Shown here piece by piece: positions 22,982 through 31,474 of a stretch of DNA of 64,000 nucleotides. The notes below the pieces were generated by a model, which was given only the letters and a program-made list of their open reading frames with translations, did not search any database and was not told where the DNA came from. The stretch lies in NCBI GenBank assembly GCA_027533395.1, contig JAPZUF010000002.1, positions 237,373 to 301,372 on the forward strand, written 5' to 3'. The position numbers were made by a program, and so were the translations under genes. The stretch is from Cyclobacteriaceae bacterium. Its GTDB lineage: Bacteria; Bacteroidota; Bacteroidia; Cytophagales; Cyclobacteriaceae. Position 1 is the first letter of the stretch. Each line of letters opens with the position of its first letter.

Positions 22982-23863
22982 ATGGATATGAAAACATTAA
23001 TAATAGTTCTTTGTAACTTTTCCTTCATTCAATTTAATTTTGGTCAATCAAACTCAAATGTAGTAGCAGTTTTTACCAGCGATTGGAAGGAAACTGATGA
23101 TGAAAGCAAAGCATACTATTACAGGGTAATAACAAAGAAAGAGAATGGGTTGTATCACATTCAAGATATGTACTATAAGACAAACACAATTCAAATGAAA
23201 GGCTCTTGTATTTCATATATTGGGGAAGTTTTATTAGACGGTATGATTACCTGGTATTATGAAAATGGTGTAGTTAGTAAAACCGCGAATTACAGAAAAG
23301 GTAAATTAATAGGTGAATTAAAAGAATATTATGAAAATGGTTCGATTCGTAGCTTCGAAATCTTTAAGGAAAATAAACACTTTATTTGCCAACGTTGGGA
23401 TGAGGATGGTAATACTTATCTGAGAAATGGAAACGGAAGTTATAGCATTCCTAATCTGTTTGAAAATAATAACGATTTAATTTTTGAAGTAAAGGATTCT
23501 ATTGTAAATAACGCTTATGCTATAAGATTAGAGAAGAATGATACGTTATTTTTAACTGCTGAGAAGCAAGCTGAATATAAAGGGGGAATGGTTTCTTTCT
23601 ATAAACAAATAGCCGGTAAAATCAGGTATCCTGCTGATGCAAGAAGGAATGGTGCTGAAGGAAAGGTATTTGTGCAGTTTGTTATTGATAAAAATGGAAT
23701 AATTACTGAACCAGTAGTGATAAAAGGGATTGGGTTTGGTTGCGATGAAGAAGCCTTAAATGCAATAAAGAAGTGTAATGCATGGATTCCGGCAACTTAT
23801 AAAGGAGAAAAAGTAAAATCAAGAATGATTATTCCTATTAATTTTAACTTAGCAAATAGATGA
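22982..23863 (+). CDS. Secreted protein with YwqK/MORN-like repeats and a TonB C-terminal domain
   Basis: A signal peptide (about residues 1-21, ending FGQ) is followed by a beta-rich region with MORN/YwqK-type repeats (ITWYYENGVVSKTANYRKGK and KEYYENGSIRSFEIFKENK, about residues 82-125). The last 90 residues are a TonB C-terminal domain: IAGKIRYPADARRNGAEGKV, FVQFVIDKNG, CDEEALNAIKKCNAWIPA. True TonB proteins have an N-terminal membrane anchor and a proline-rich spanner to link ExbBD with outer membrane receptors; neither is present, so energy transduction is doubtful. Proteins with this pairing are common in Bacteroidota and of unknown role. The gene is monocistronic and diverges from greB. 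Confidence 0.8.
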   Translation: MDMKTLIIVLCNFSFIQFNFGQSNSNVVAVFTSDWKETDDESKAYYYRVITKKENGLYHIQDMYYKTNTIQMKGSCISYIGEVLLDGMITWYYENGVVSKTANYRKGKLIGELKEYYENGSIRSFEIFKENKHFICQRWDEDGNTYLRNGNGSYSIPNLFENNNDLIFEVKDSIVNNAYAIRLEKNDTLFLTAEKQAEYKGGMVSFYKQIAGKIRYPADARRNGAEGKVFVQFVIDKNGIITEPVVIKGIGFGCDEEALNAIKKCNAWIPATYKGEKVKSRMIIPINFNLANR

Positions 23864-23985
23864 TACTAGCGTTTAGAAAATATTTTAATACCAGATTCGG
23901 AGCAAACTTTAATTAAAAAAGACTAATCAAAATATTTAAAAAGGAAGACAAATGCTATACTTCTTGTAATTTATCTTATCTTTTT

Positions 23986-24015
23986 ATTCTATTCTATTCT
24001 ATTCTATTCTATTCT
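23986..24015. repeat. Pentanucleotide microsatellite (ATTCT)6
   Basis: Six exact copies of ATTCT lie between two convergent genes, 30 nt after which rocD ends. The repeat is outside any reading frame and therefore cannot switch a gene by frameshift. Confidence 0.95.
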
Positions 24016-24044
24016 AGTGTATTTTACTTAACCTTTCTGTTGTA

Positions 24045-25277
24045 CTAAACCGCCAACACACTCTTTTCAATGATATCACAACACTCGTGCAGTTGTTCTT
24101 CCGTTATCACCAACGGTGGAGCTAAACGAATGATATTGCCATGTGTTGGTTTTGCCAGTAATCCATTTTCAGCAAACTTCATACAAATATTCCAAGCAGT
24201 TTCACTTTGTGGTGTATCGTTAATTACAATAGCGTTTAATAATCCTTTACCACGCACTAACGTTATTTTATCCGTGCGTTTCATAAAGTCTTGCATGCGT
24301 GCTCTAAAAATTTTTCCTAAGCGTTCTGCATTCTCAGCTAGTTTTTCGTCTTTAACAACTTGTAAGGCTTCCATGCAAACGACAGCTGCTAACGGATTAC
24401 CGCCAAAAGTAGAGCCGTGTTCGCCAGGTTTAATCACCAACATAATCGAATCGTTAGCCAATACAACAGAGATAGGCAACACACCACCCGATAATGCTTT
24501 TCCTAAAATCAACATATCAGGTTTTACACCTTCATGGTCGCTGGCTAACCATTTTCCTGTGCGCGCTATACCGGTTTGTATTTCGTCCATCATCATTAAC
24601 ACATTGTATTTTTTGCACAATGCTTCAGCTGCTTTTAAATAACCTTCTGCCGGCACATATACACCTGCTTCACCTTGAATGGGCTCAATCCACAAACCAC
24701 ATACATTCGGATTACTTAATGCTTTTTCTAAAGCATCTACATTGTCATAATCTACAATTTCAAAACCAGGCATAAAGGGTCCGAAACCTTTACGAGATGA
24801 TGGATCGGTAGAAGCAGAAATGATCGTTGTTGTTCTGCCATGAAAATTTTTTTTCACACCCACAATGACTGCTTCATTGTCTGGAATGTTTTTATGCAGG
24901 TAACCCCACTTACGAGCAAGCTTAATAGCAGTTTCATTAGCTTCTGCGCCACTGTTCATGAATAAAGCCTTTTCGTAACCGAATGTTTCGCAAATGTATT
25001 TTTCTGCTAAGCCTAATTTATCATTATAAAACGCACGTGATGTTAACGTTAGTTGTTTCGCTTGTTCAACCAACGCCTGAATAATGCGCGGGTGACAATG
25101 ACCTTGGTTAACGGCACTGTATGCCGATAGAAAATCGTAATAACGTTTGCCTTCTACATCCCACAAAAAAACGCCTTCGCCTTTGCTCAATACCACCGGT
25201 AAAGGATGGTAGTTGTGTGCTCCATACTTATCTTCCAATAAAATAGCATCGCGGCTGGCTGTTATGCTTTCTACCAT
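24045..25277 (-). CDS. rocD: Ornithine--oxo-acid aminotransferase
   Basis: This pyridoxal-phosphate enzyme moves the delta-amino group of ornithine to 2-oxoglutarate, giving glutamate semialdehyde and glutamate, and links arginine breakdown to proline. The 410-residue protein matches class III aminotransferases along its length: NYHPLPVVLSKGEGVFLWD, YDFLSAYSAVNQGHCHPRI, MNSGAEANETAIKLARKWGY, the MMMDEIQTGIARTGK Asp that contacts the cofactor, and the Schiff-base Lys in LILGKALSGGVLPIS. The wording is specific for ornithine aminotransferase rather than acetylornithine aminotransferase. It is cytoplasmic and monocistronic, diverging from rmuC. Confidence 0.95.
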   Translation of the reverse strand: MVESITASRDAILLEDKYGAHNYHPLPVVLSKGEGVFLWDVEGKRYYDFLSAYSAVNQGHCHPRIIQALVEQAKQLTLTSRAFYNDKLGLAEKYICETFGYEKALFMNSGAEANETAIKLARKWGYLHKNIPDNEAVIVGVKKNFHGRTTTIISASTDPSSRKGFGPFMPGFEIVDYDNVDALEKALSNPNVCGLWIEPIQGEAGVYVPAEGYLKAAEALCKKYNVLMMMDEIQTGIARTGKWLASDHEGVKPDMLILGKALSGGVLPISVVLANDSIMLVIKPGEHGSTFGGNPLAAVVCMEALQVVKDEKLAENAERLGKIFRARMQDFMKRTDKITLVRGKGLLNAIVINDTPQSETAWNICMKFAENGLLAKPTHGNIIRLAPPLVITEEQLHECCDIIEKSVLAV

Positions 25278-25423
25278 AAAAATTTGTTCTTAGTTTAGTT
25301 AATGCAAACGTTGCAAATGTATCAATTTAAAATGGTAAGCCCAATTTTTTATGACGGCAACCTTGTATCTTGCGACAGCATTTGTCTGCTGAAATTGACT
25401 ATTTGCATTTTTACAAATTACCT

Positions 25424-26725
25424 ATGGATTTTATTTATTTAATTATCGGACTTGTCTTTGGTGCCGTAATTGTTTGGTTGATAATTAGAAATCAACATGC
25501 AGGAGCAACTCAGCAATTAAGCGCACAAATTTCGGCTGAAATGGAAAAAGCTAAACAATGGCAAATTACAGCAGAAGAACGCAGACGCGAACTGGAACAA
25601 GAACGAAACCGCGCCATTGAGTTAAACAAAAACTTAGCTGCTACCGAAGCGGATTACCGCAATCTCGAAGAGAAATTAAAAGAAAGAAAAAAAGAGTTAG
25701 AAGAATTGCAAAATCAATTCTCTGTTCAATTTAAAAATTTAGCGAACGATATTTTTGAAGAGAAAAGCAAAAAATTCACCGATCAGAATAAATCAAACAT
25801 TCAGGATATCCTTAATCCGTTAAAGGAAAAAATTACTGAGTTCGAGAAGAAGGTAGAACAAACCAATATCGATAGTGTAAAGAATAACGCTGCTTTGCAT
25901 CAGCAATTGGTAAACTTAAAGGAACTGAACCAACAGATAACAAAAGAAGCCAGCAATTTAACACGCGCATTAAAAGGCGATAGCAAAACACAAGGAAATT
26001 GGGGCGAAATGCAATTGGAAGCTATTTTAGAAACAGCAGGATTGCAAAAAGATATTCATTACTTCAAAGAAAAAAATTATAAAAATGAGGATGGTGAAAA
26101 TCAACGTTTAGACTATATTATTAAACTGCCGGAGGATAAATATTTAGTGTTGGATTCTAAAGTTTCGCTAACTGCTTTTGCTCAATACATAAATGCCGAA
26201 GAAGAAATTGAACAAAAGAAATATCTGAAACTACACATCGAAAGTGTGCAATCGCATATCAAATTATTAAGCGAAAAAAATTATCAGAATCTTTACGACA
26301 TCAATCAACCTGATTATGTAATGATGTTTATGGCCAACGAGCCTGCTTTTACTTTAGCTTTACGAGAAGATATTTCAATTTTTGAAAAAGCCTTGTCGCG
26401 TAACATTGTATTGGTTTCAACCTCTACTTTACTGGCCACATTAAGAACCATCAGCGCGATTTGGAAACAAGATTTACAAAACAAAAATGCGCTGGAAATT
26501 GCACGACAAGCAGGTTCGCTTTACGATAAATTTCATGCTTTAATTGAAGACCTAACCAAAGTGGGCAAGAGTTTGGAGAGCACACAGCAACAATACAAAG
26601 ATTCGATGAACAAACTTTTTGAAGGCAAAGATAATCTTATCCGTAAGACAGAACGTTTACGCGAGTTAGGCGCTAAAACGACTAAACAACTCGATCAGCG
26701 TTTTTTAGATAGAGCAGATGATTAA
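25424..26725 (+). CDS. rmuC: DNA recombination protein RmuC homologue
   Basis: I start at the ATG at 25424, which begins a membrane anchor (MDFIYLIIGLVFGAVIVWLI); an upstream in-frame codon at 25370 adds residues that fit poorly. A long coiled coil follows (about residues 30-190, Glu/Lys/Gln-rich). The RmuC nuclease-like domain spans about 200-370 with the diagnostic GNWGEMQLEAILE, RLDYIIKLPEDKYLVLDSKVSL, NEPAFTLALRE and LVSTSTLLATLRTIS. RmuC limits inversions at short inverted repeats in E. coli and has a PD-(D/E)XK-like fold. Downstream 38 nt lies the GroES-like gene. Confidence 0.93.
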   Translation: MDFIYLIIGLVFGAVIVWLIIRNQHAGATQQLSAQISAEMEKAKQWQITAEERRRELEQERNRAIELNKNLAATEADYRNLEEKLKERKKELEELQNQFSVQFKNLANDIFEEKSKKFTDQNKSNIQDILNPLKEKITEFEKKVEQTNIDSVKNNAALHQQLVNLKELNQQITKEASNLTRALKGDSKTQGNWGEMQLEAILETAGLQKDIHYFKEKNYKNEDGENQRLDYIIKLPEDKYLVLDSKVSLTAFAQYINAEEEIEQKKYLKLHIESVQSHIKLLSEKNYQNLYDINQPDYVMMFMANEPAFTLALREDISIFEKALSRNIVLVSTSTLLATLRTISAIWKQDLQNKNALEIARQAGSLYDKFHALIEDLTKVGKSLESTQQQYKDSMNKLFEGKDNLIRKTERLRELGAKTTKQLDQRFLDRADD

Positions 26726-26763
26726 CGAAGAACTTTTTTGATAAAATTTGTTTTACTATCAAT

Positions 26764-27138
26764 ATGAAATTAACACCTGACATAAAATTTAAAAAGTTAA
26801 TCGTAGTTGGCGATCGGGTATTAATCAAGCCAACACAAAACACGGAACGCACAGCCTCTGGTTTGTACCTTCCTCCGGGTGTGCAGGAAAAAGAAAAAAT
26901 TCAAAGTGGATACATCATCAAAGTTGGGCCGGGTTATCCTTTGCCTATTCCAACTGATGAAGACGATGTATGGAAAGGAAAAGACGAACAAGTAAAATAT
27001 TTACCCTTGCAAGCACAAGAAGGCGACTTGGCTATTTTTTTACAAAAAGGAGCGATAGAAGTAATGTATGAAGATGAAAAATATTTCATTGTTCCGCAGG
27101 CCTCTATCTTGCTATTAGAAAGAGAAGAAACATTGTAA
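26764..27138 (+). CDS. GroES-like co-chaperonin family protein
   Basis: The 124-residue protein has the GroES/cpn10 barrel signature: VGDRVLIKPTQNTERTASGLYLPPG, IQSGYIIKVGPG, and QEGDLAIFLQKGAIEV. It carries an insertion (about residues 60-80, PLPIPTDEDDVWKGKDEQ) absent from ordinary GroES and lacks an adjacent groEL. Such GroES-like proteins are a second form in Bacteroidota beside the groES-groEL operon, which I infer to be elsewhere. Its stop TAA shares one base with the ATG of the next gene, so the two are translationally coupled. Confidence 0.85.
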   Translation: MKLTPDIKFKKLIVVGDRVLIKPTQNTERTASGLYLPPGVQEKEKIQSGYIIKVGPGYPLPIPTDEDDVWKGKDEQVKYLPLQAQEGDLAIFLQKGAIEVMYEDEKYFIVPQASILLLEREETL

Positions 27139-27353
27139 TGAAAGGTTTAAGTTTAGATGTTTTGCGTGCAGGTAAAAAATACCGCTTGATTAATTTCGGA
27201 GAGAAACACGATTTCATCATTGAAAATATTTTAGCCAATGGCGATTTCGAAGTAAAAGATTTACACACTTTAGAGCGATATCGTTTGCTCGATTTAGTGC
27301 GGTACGGAAAAGATGCAGACTTCGAAATCCGCGAGTTAGAACTCTTCGCCTGA
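27138..27353 (+). CDS. Conserved small hypothetical protein
   Basis: The 71-residue soluble protein opens MKGLSLDVLRAGKKYRLINF and is rich in charged residues and short beta strands (HDFIIENILANGDFEVKD, ERYRLLDLVRYGKD). It has no signal peptide, helix or metal motif. The start overlaps the stop of the GroES-like gene by one base, and the omega-amidase gene begins 76 nt later, so it is likely expressed with the GroES-like protein. Its regular small-beta-barrel look (Tudor- or SH3-like) is an impression only. Confidence 0.7.
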   Translation: MKGLSLDVLRAGKKYRLINFGEKHDFIIENILANGDFEVKDLHTLERYRLLDLVRYGKDADFEIRELELFA

Positions 27354-27428
27354 TTGGGCTAAATTGGTTAGACTTTGTGCATTTACTTTCGTTTCTTTGC
27401 GGATTAGAGCGGCAAAAAATCAATAATT

Positions 27429-28244
27429 ATGCAAGATTTAAAGATAACACTCATTCAGTCGGACATCAATTGGGAGGATATAGGCGCGAACCTGGCCATG
27501 TTTGAGGAAAAAATCTGGCGAATTTCTGGTCCAACAGATGTTATCGTTTTACCTGAAATGTTTACCACCGGTTTCACTATGAATGCCGTTCGCATGGCCG
27601 AGATGATGAACATGCGTACGTTCAAATGGATGCGTCAAATGGCTGAACAAACAGGTGCATTAATTTTAGGAAGCTATATCTGCAACGTTCACGACCGCTA
27701 TTACAATCGCTTATTATGGATGGAGCCTAACGGGCAATTTAAAACATACGATAAGCGACATTTATTTAGAATGGCCAACGAGCATAAAGTGTATGCAGCC
27801 GGAGAAAGTACACTGGTAGCAACTTGGAAAGGCTGGAGAATTTGTCCACAGATTTGTTATGACTTGCGTTTTCCGGTTTGGAGCCGCAACCGATATGATT
27901 ACGAAACACAACGTTTGAATTACGATGTGTTGTTGTACGTAGCCAACTGGCCGCAAATACGTGCTAACGCTTGGGAAACTTTATTGCGCGCACGTGCAAT
28001 AGAAAATTTAAGTTATGTAGTAGGCGTAAATAGAATTGGTAACGACCCTGATGGCATGGAGTACAGCGGCAACTCCGCTGTGATTGGCCCGAAAGGAGAT
28101 ACCATTTTTTCTGTTGACGGTGTAGAGCAAGTAAAAACCATTGAGCTCAGTGCCAATGCTTTGCTCGCTTTCCGCGATAAATTTCCTGCTTACTTGGATG
28201 GTGATGATTTCAGTATTGAGATGCAAGAATTCGAAGAATTTTGA
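27429..28244 (+). CDS. Omega-amidase, nitrilase superfamily
   Basis: Omega-amidases hydrolyse alpha-ketoglutaramate or alpha-ketosuccinamate, the toxic by-products of glutamine and asparagine transamination. The 271-residue protein has the Glu-Lys-Cys triad: VLPEMFTTGFTM, FKTYDKRHLFRM and ICPQICYDLRFPVWSRN. NWPQIRANAWETLLRARAIEN and GVNRIGNDPDG complete the YafV/omega-amidase form. It is a normal-length cytoplasmic enzyme. A terminator shared with the convergent ridA-like gene follows. Confidence 0.93.
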   Translation: MQDLKITLIQSDINWEDIGANLAMFEEKIWRISGPTDVIVLPEMFTTGFTMNAVRMAEMMNMRTFKWMRQMAEQTGALILGSYICNVHDRYYNRLLWMEPNGQFKTYDKRHLFRMANEHKVYAAGESTLVATWKGWRICPQICYDLRFPVWSRNRYDYETQRLNYDVLLYVANWPQIRANAWETLLRARAIENLSYVVGVNRIGNDPDGMEYSGNSAVIGPKGDTIFSVDGVEQVKTIELSANALLAFRDKFPAYLDGDDFSIEMQEFEEF

Positions 28245-28263
28245 TTGAGCTCGAATTAAAATT

Positions 28264-28293
28264 AAAAAGGCTGGATAACCAGCCTTTTTAATT
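28264..28293. terminator. Bidirectional terminator between convergent genes
   Basis: AAAAAGGCTGG (28264-28274) pairs with CCAGCCTTTTT (28279-28289) around ATAA. A/T runs on both sides let it serve the omega-amidase gene and the convergent RidA gene. Confidence 0.92.
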
Positions 28294-28318
28294 TTAGGTA
28301 AATTGATTCTTTTTTAAT

Positions 28319-28732
28319 TTATACAGTAGCTATACATTTTAGTTCAATTGCTATTGGGGTTGGTAAAGCATTTATCTCCACCGTGGTCCGGCAAGGTAAA
28401 TTGTCTTTAAAGTATTGCGCGTATATTTTGTTGTAAGTTGCGAAATCATCTTTCATGTTGGTGAGAAATACAGTTACATCTACCAGATTTTCCCATTTAG
28501 AACCTGATGCTTCCAATACCATTCTTACATTGTTAAATACACTGTGGCATTGTTCTTCAATATTATAACTAACAATTTTTCCTTTTTCATCTAGAGTAAC
28601 ACCAGGAATTTCTTTGCTTCCTTTTTTGCGTGGACCCACACCGGAAAGAAACAATAAATTTCCTACTCGCTTTGCATGCGGATACAAACCAACTGGATCA
28701 GGTGCTTCGGATGCGTGAATATTTTCTACCAT
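28319..28732 (-). CDS. RidA family protein (enamine/imine deaminase)
   Basis: RidA proteins hydrolyse reactive enamines and imines made by PLP enzymes. The 137-residue chain has GLYPHAKRVGNLLFLSGVGP, VRMVLEASGSKWENLVDVTVFLT and the substrate-binding arginine in PCRTTVEINALP, with a terminal glutamate-containing IELKCIATV strand. Its DPVGLYPHAKRV start and the GVGPRKKGSKEIPG insert resemble the 2-aminomuconate deaminase-like RidA subgroup, so the substrate may differ from that of canonical RidA. It lies 11 nt downstream of the DUF4198 gene on the same strand, the last gene of a minus-strand run. Confidence 0.9.
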   Translation of the reverse strand: MVENIHASEAPDPVGLYPHAKRVGNLLFLSGVGPRKKGSKEIPGVTLDEKGKIVSYNIEEQCHSVFNNVRMVLEASGSKWENLVDVTVFLTNMKDDFATYNKIYAQYFKDNLPCRTTVEINALPTPIAIELKCIATV

Positions 28733-28743
28733 AAAGGATGTTT

Positions 28744-29535
28744 TTATTTTACTGCAAATACTAAACTACCCCAATAACTTTGGTAATCAGCTTTTTCGTT
28801 TTGTATCGTTTCCATTTTTACAGAACTGATCATCCATACACCGCTTGCACCAATTCTAATGCTTAGCTTTCCATTTTTATCAGTATATAAATTCTGCAAA
28901 AAGGTTTTTCCATTATTTTTTTGCCATACTTTAATCAAAGCAAAACGATGTGGTTGCTTTTTAAAGGTGAAGGTAAAAGTAAGTTCATCTCCCACTCTCT
29001 TTGCATATGGATTCTCTTCAGGAACAATTTCCAGAGGCATGCCTGTATCCATTTTAAAAACATCAGTTAGCTTACTTCCGGATTGCAACAATAATTTTGT
29101 ATTGCGTTGATAGAATTCTTTACCTTGAGTTTGTGTGAGTTTATTTTTTTCTCTGTATTCGATTATGTTTTCAATACCATCTTCTTTAAGGTAATCGAGA
29201 AATTTATCAGGAGCTAATTCTATAAAAGCATTATTACTTTGCATCTGTATCAAATGCGTGCCTTCTTCCAGTGGTGGTAATATAACAACAGGATGGCGCG
29301 TGGTATCGATGTTATTTTTTAAATCGATGGTTTTGTTAGAAGTGTGGAGCGATAACCTTTCAACGCGGTGTCTTTTTAAATTCCATTTTTCTCCGGTAAA
29401 ATTTTCACCTACCTTAAAATTAAATCCTGTGGATTGACCGGGCTGAACAAAGTAAGCATCTGCCTCCAACCAAAACTCGTGAGACATCAAAAGGCTTACC
29501 AATAAAACTAGAATGATATATATAATTTTTTTCAT
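28744..29535 (-). CDS. DUF4198 domain-containing exported protein
   Basis: A short signal peptide (MKKIIYIILVLLVSLLMSHE) runs straight into HEFWLEADAYFVQPG, the hallmark of DUF4198. The 263-residue protein has two beta-rich halves, the second starting near RVGDELTFTFTFKKQP, and a closing GASGVWMISSVKME. DUF4198 proteins are periplasmic and are sometimes found with nickel or cobalt uptake genes, but no such gene is near, so the ligand is unknown. Its ATG overlaps the stop of the aminopeptidase gene by 4 nt, so it is in one operon with aminopeptidase P and RidA. Confidence 0.85.
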   Translation of the reverse strand: MKKIIYIILVLLVSLLMSHEFWLEADAYFVQPGQSTGFNFKVGENFTGEKWNLKRHRVERLSLHTSNKTIDLKNNIDTTRHPVVILPPLEEGTHLIQMQSNNAFIELAPDKFLDYLKEDGIENIIEYREKNKLTQTQGKEFYQRNTKLLLQSGSKLTDVFKMDTGMPLEIVPEENPYAKRVGDELTFTFTFKKQPHRFALIKVWQKNNGKTFLQNLYTDKNGKLSIRIGASGVWMISSVKMETIQNEKADYQSYWGSLVFAVK

Positions 29536-30833
29536 TTTTTACTGTTCATTAAATCTTCAATTTCTTCTGCTTCAATCGGAATGTTTTTCATCAAATCCAA
29601 TAAGCCATCTTTTTGTATCACCACATTGTTTTCTAATCGAATGCCAATGCCTTCTTCTTTAATGTAAATGCCTGGCTCTACTGTCCACACTTGTCCAACT
29701 TTCATTTTATGATACATACTTCCTACATCATGCACATCCAAACCTAATTGATGCCCGGTGCCGTGCATAAAATAACGCATGAATAAAGGTTTGTCTGGGT
29801 TTTGATTTTTTACATCCGTTTTATCCAATAACTTAAGTTTGATGAGTTCTGCTTCTGTAATCTTTTGTACTTCTTTGTGATAATCGTAATAATATTCACC
29901 GGCTTTAATCATTTTCATAGCTTCGCGCTGAATGTATAACACAGCGTTGTACACATCTTTTTGACGTTTTGTGAATTTACTATTAACAGGAATTACTCGC
30001 GTTAAATCAGCATTGTAATTGGCATACTCGGCACCAACATCTAACAATAAAATATCACCAGCTTTACAAACCTGACTATTATCTATATAATGTAAAACAC
30101 AAGAGTTTGCTCCGGAAGCAATGATAGGTTCGTAAGCAAAACCTCTGGAACGATTGCGTAAAAATTCATGCGCCAATTCAGCCTCAATTTCAAATTCTGT
30201 AACGCCTGGCTTCACAAATTTCAATAACCTGCGAAAACCTTTTTCTGTGATGTTACATGCTTCTTGCATGGCTGCAATTTCATGCTTCGATTTTACCGAG
30301 CGCAATTGGTGCATGAGGGGTGCTAATCTTTCATAACGGTGTAGCGGATATTTCTCTTGACACCACTGCACAAATCTTATTTCACGGGTTGGTATTTCTA
30401 TATCTGCACGGTAATGGTCGTTAGAGTTTAAGTACACATGCTCAACATCACCCATTAACATCATCGTATTAAATAATTTTGAAAACTCTGAAGTCCACAA
30501 AACAGTTTTAATGCCGGATGCTTGTCTTGCTTCTTCTTTGGTGTATTTATGTCCTTCCCAGGTGGCAATGGTTTCATTGGTTTCGCGCACAAATAAAACT
30601 TCTCTGTATTTTTTATCCGGAAAATCCGGACATAATACTAAAATGGTTTCTTCCTGATCGATTCCACTCAAGTAAAATAAATCGCTGTTTTGTCGGTAGC
30701 GTAAAGTTCCATCGCTGTTAGTTGGGTTGATGTCGTTAGCATTTACTACAACCAAAGAATTTTTTTTCAGTTCTTTTACCAGATTCTTTCTGTTCAATTC
30801 AAATAAAGAAGCATCTAAAGCAGTATATCGCAT
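29532..30833 (-). CDS. pepP: Aminopeptidase P family (Xaa-Pro aminopeptidase)
   Basis: This metalloenzyme removes an N-terminal residue linked to proline. I start at the ATG at 30833 (MRYTALDASLFELNRKNL), which is the usual N-terminus; an in-frame extension to 30878 would run into a terminator hairpin. Residues 1-170 are the creatinase/AMP_N domain. The pita-bread catalytic domain has metal ligands in LLLDVGAEYANYNADLTRVIP, the HGTGHQLGLDVHDVG histidines, TVEPGIYI and GIGIRLENNVV. All five ligands appear present. The gene leads a minus-strand operon with DUF4198 and RidA. Confidence 0.95.
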   Translation of the reverse strand: MRYTALDASLFELNRKNLVKELKKNSLVVVNANDINPTNSDGTLRYRQNSDLFYLSGIDQEETILVLCPDFPDKKYREVLFVRETNETIATWEGHKYTKEEARQASGIKTVLWTSEFSKLFNTMMLMGDVEHVYLNSNDHYRADIEIPTREIRFVQWCQEKYPLHRYERLAPLMHQLRSVKSKHEIAAMQEACNITEKGFRRLLKFVKPGVTEFEIEAELAHEFLRNRSRGFAYEPIIASGANSCVLHYIDNSQVCKAGDILLLDVGAEYANYNADLTRVIPVNSKFTKRQKDVYNAVLYIQREAMKMIKAGEYYYDYHKEVQKITEAELIKLKLLDKTDVKNQNPDKPLFMRYFMHGTGHQLGLDVHDVGSMYHKMKVGQVWTVEPGIYIKEEGIGIRLENNVVIQKDGLLDLMKNIPIEAEEIEDLMNSKK

Positions 30834-30867
30834 AGTGTTTATTAAAGTCGAAATATAGTAAAAATGA

Positions 30868-30889
30868 AAAAGCCCCATTCGGGGCTTTT
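30868..30889. terminator. Terminator after DUF4199 gene
   Basis: AAAAGCCCC and GGGGCTTTT are exact arms around ATTC. On the minus strand it follows the DUF4199 stop by about 20 nt and precedes pepP. Confidence 0.9.
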
Positions 30890-30909
30890 ATTAGAGGAGT
30901 ATAAATCTT

Positions 30910-31368
30910 TTAAGAAGTAACATTGTCAACTTCAGTGGGGATGTAGTTAATCAAAACAAAAGTTACCAACAAACCAGAAAAGACACCTTCTAAGGCAACA
31001 ATAAAGGCAGCCATATATGGATTTAAAAATCTACCCATGGGTTCGTTTTCTTTAATCCATTCCATTAATCCAGTATCAAATTTTAAAAAGAGAAAAAGAA
31101 AGAAAGCAAACACAGCTGAGCCAATGGCAGCAATGGAAACGCCTGTTGCTAAAGCTCTAAAATAATGAATGGATGCTTCGTGTGTAGCTCTGAATTTTTT
31201 AAGACCATAATAAACACCAATAGTTAGAATTAATAAGTTGAGCAAACGCAACTCAACTACATGTGCAAGACCGAATGCAAACATTACAAGAAAAAACAGG
31301 ATTAAACCGGCAGCAATCCGCAAGCCGTAATTTTCCGGTATTCGATTAGGATTGGTTAAAATACTCAT
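30910..31368 (-). CDS. DUF4199-like membrane protein
   Basis: The 152-residue protein has four membrane helices (about residues 16-38, 42-58, 72-96 and 118-142) and the IHYFRALATGVSIAAIGSAVFA segment typical of DUF4199, a family nearly confined to Bacteroidota. No catalytic residues are apparent and the function is unknown. It is monocistronic between a terminator and a divergent SRPBCC gene. Confidence 0.7.
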   Translation of the reverse strand: MSILTNPNRIPENYGLRIAAGLILFFLVMFAFGLAHVVELRLLNLLILTIGVYYGLKKFRATHEASIHYFRALATGVSIAAIGSAVFAFFLFLFLKFDTGLMEWIKENEPMGRFLNPYMAAFIVALEGVFSGLLVTFVLINYIPTEVDNVTS

Positions 31369-31474
31369 AGGATAGGGGTTTGTTGGAATGAATATATAGA
31401 ATTTTAACGTGTTGTAAAACTTTTAATTAACTGTTGAAATCTTTAACTTTCCTTATCAACCAAACCCATCAAGT

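Noticed and set aside
22982..23863. Functional TonB energy transducer
   Set aside because: There is no membrane anchor or Pro-rich spanner and no exbB/exbD nearby.
23986..24015. CRISPR array or phase-variable coding tract
   Set aside because: The repeats are 5 nt, contiguous and without spacers, and they lie outside reading frames.
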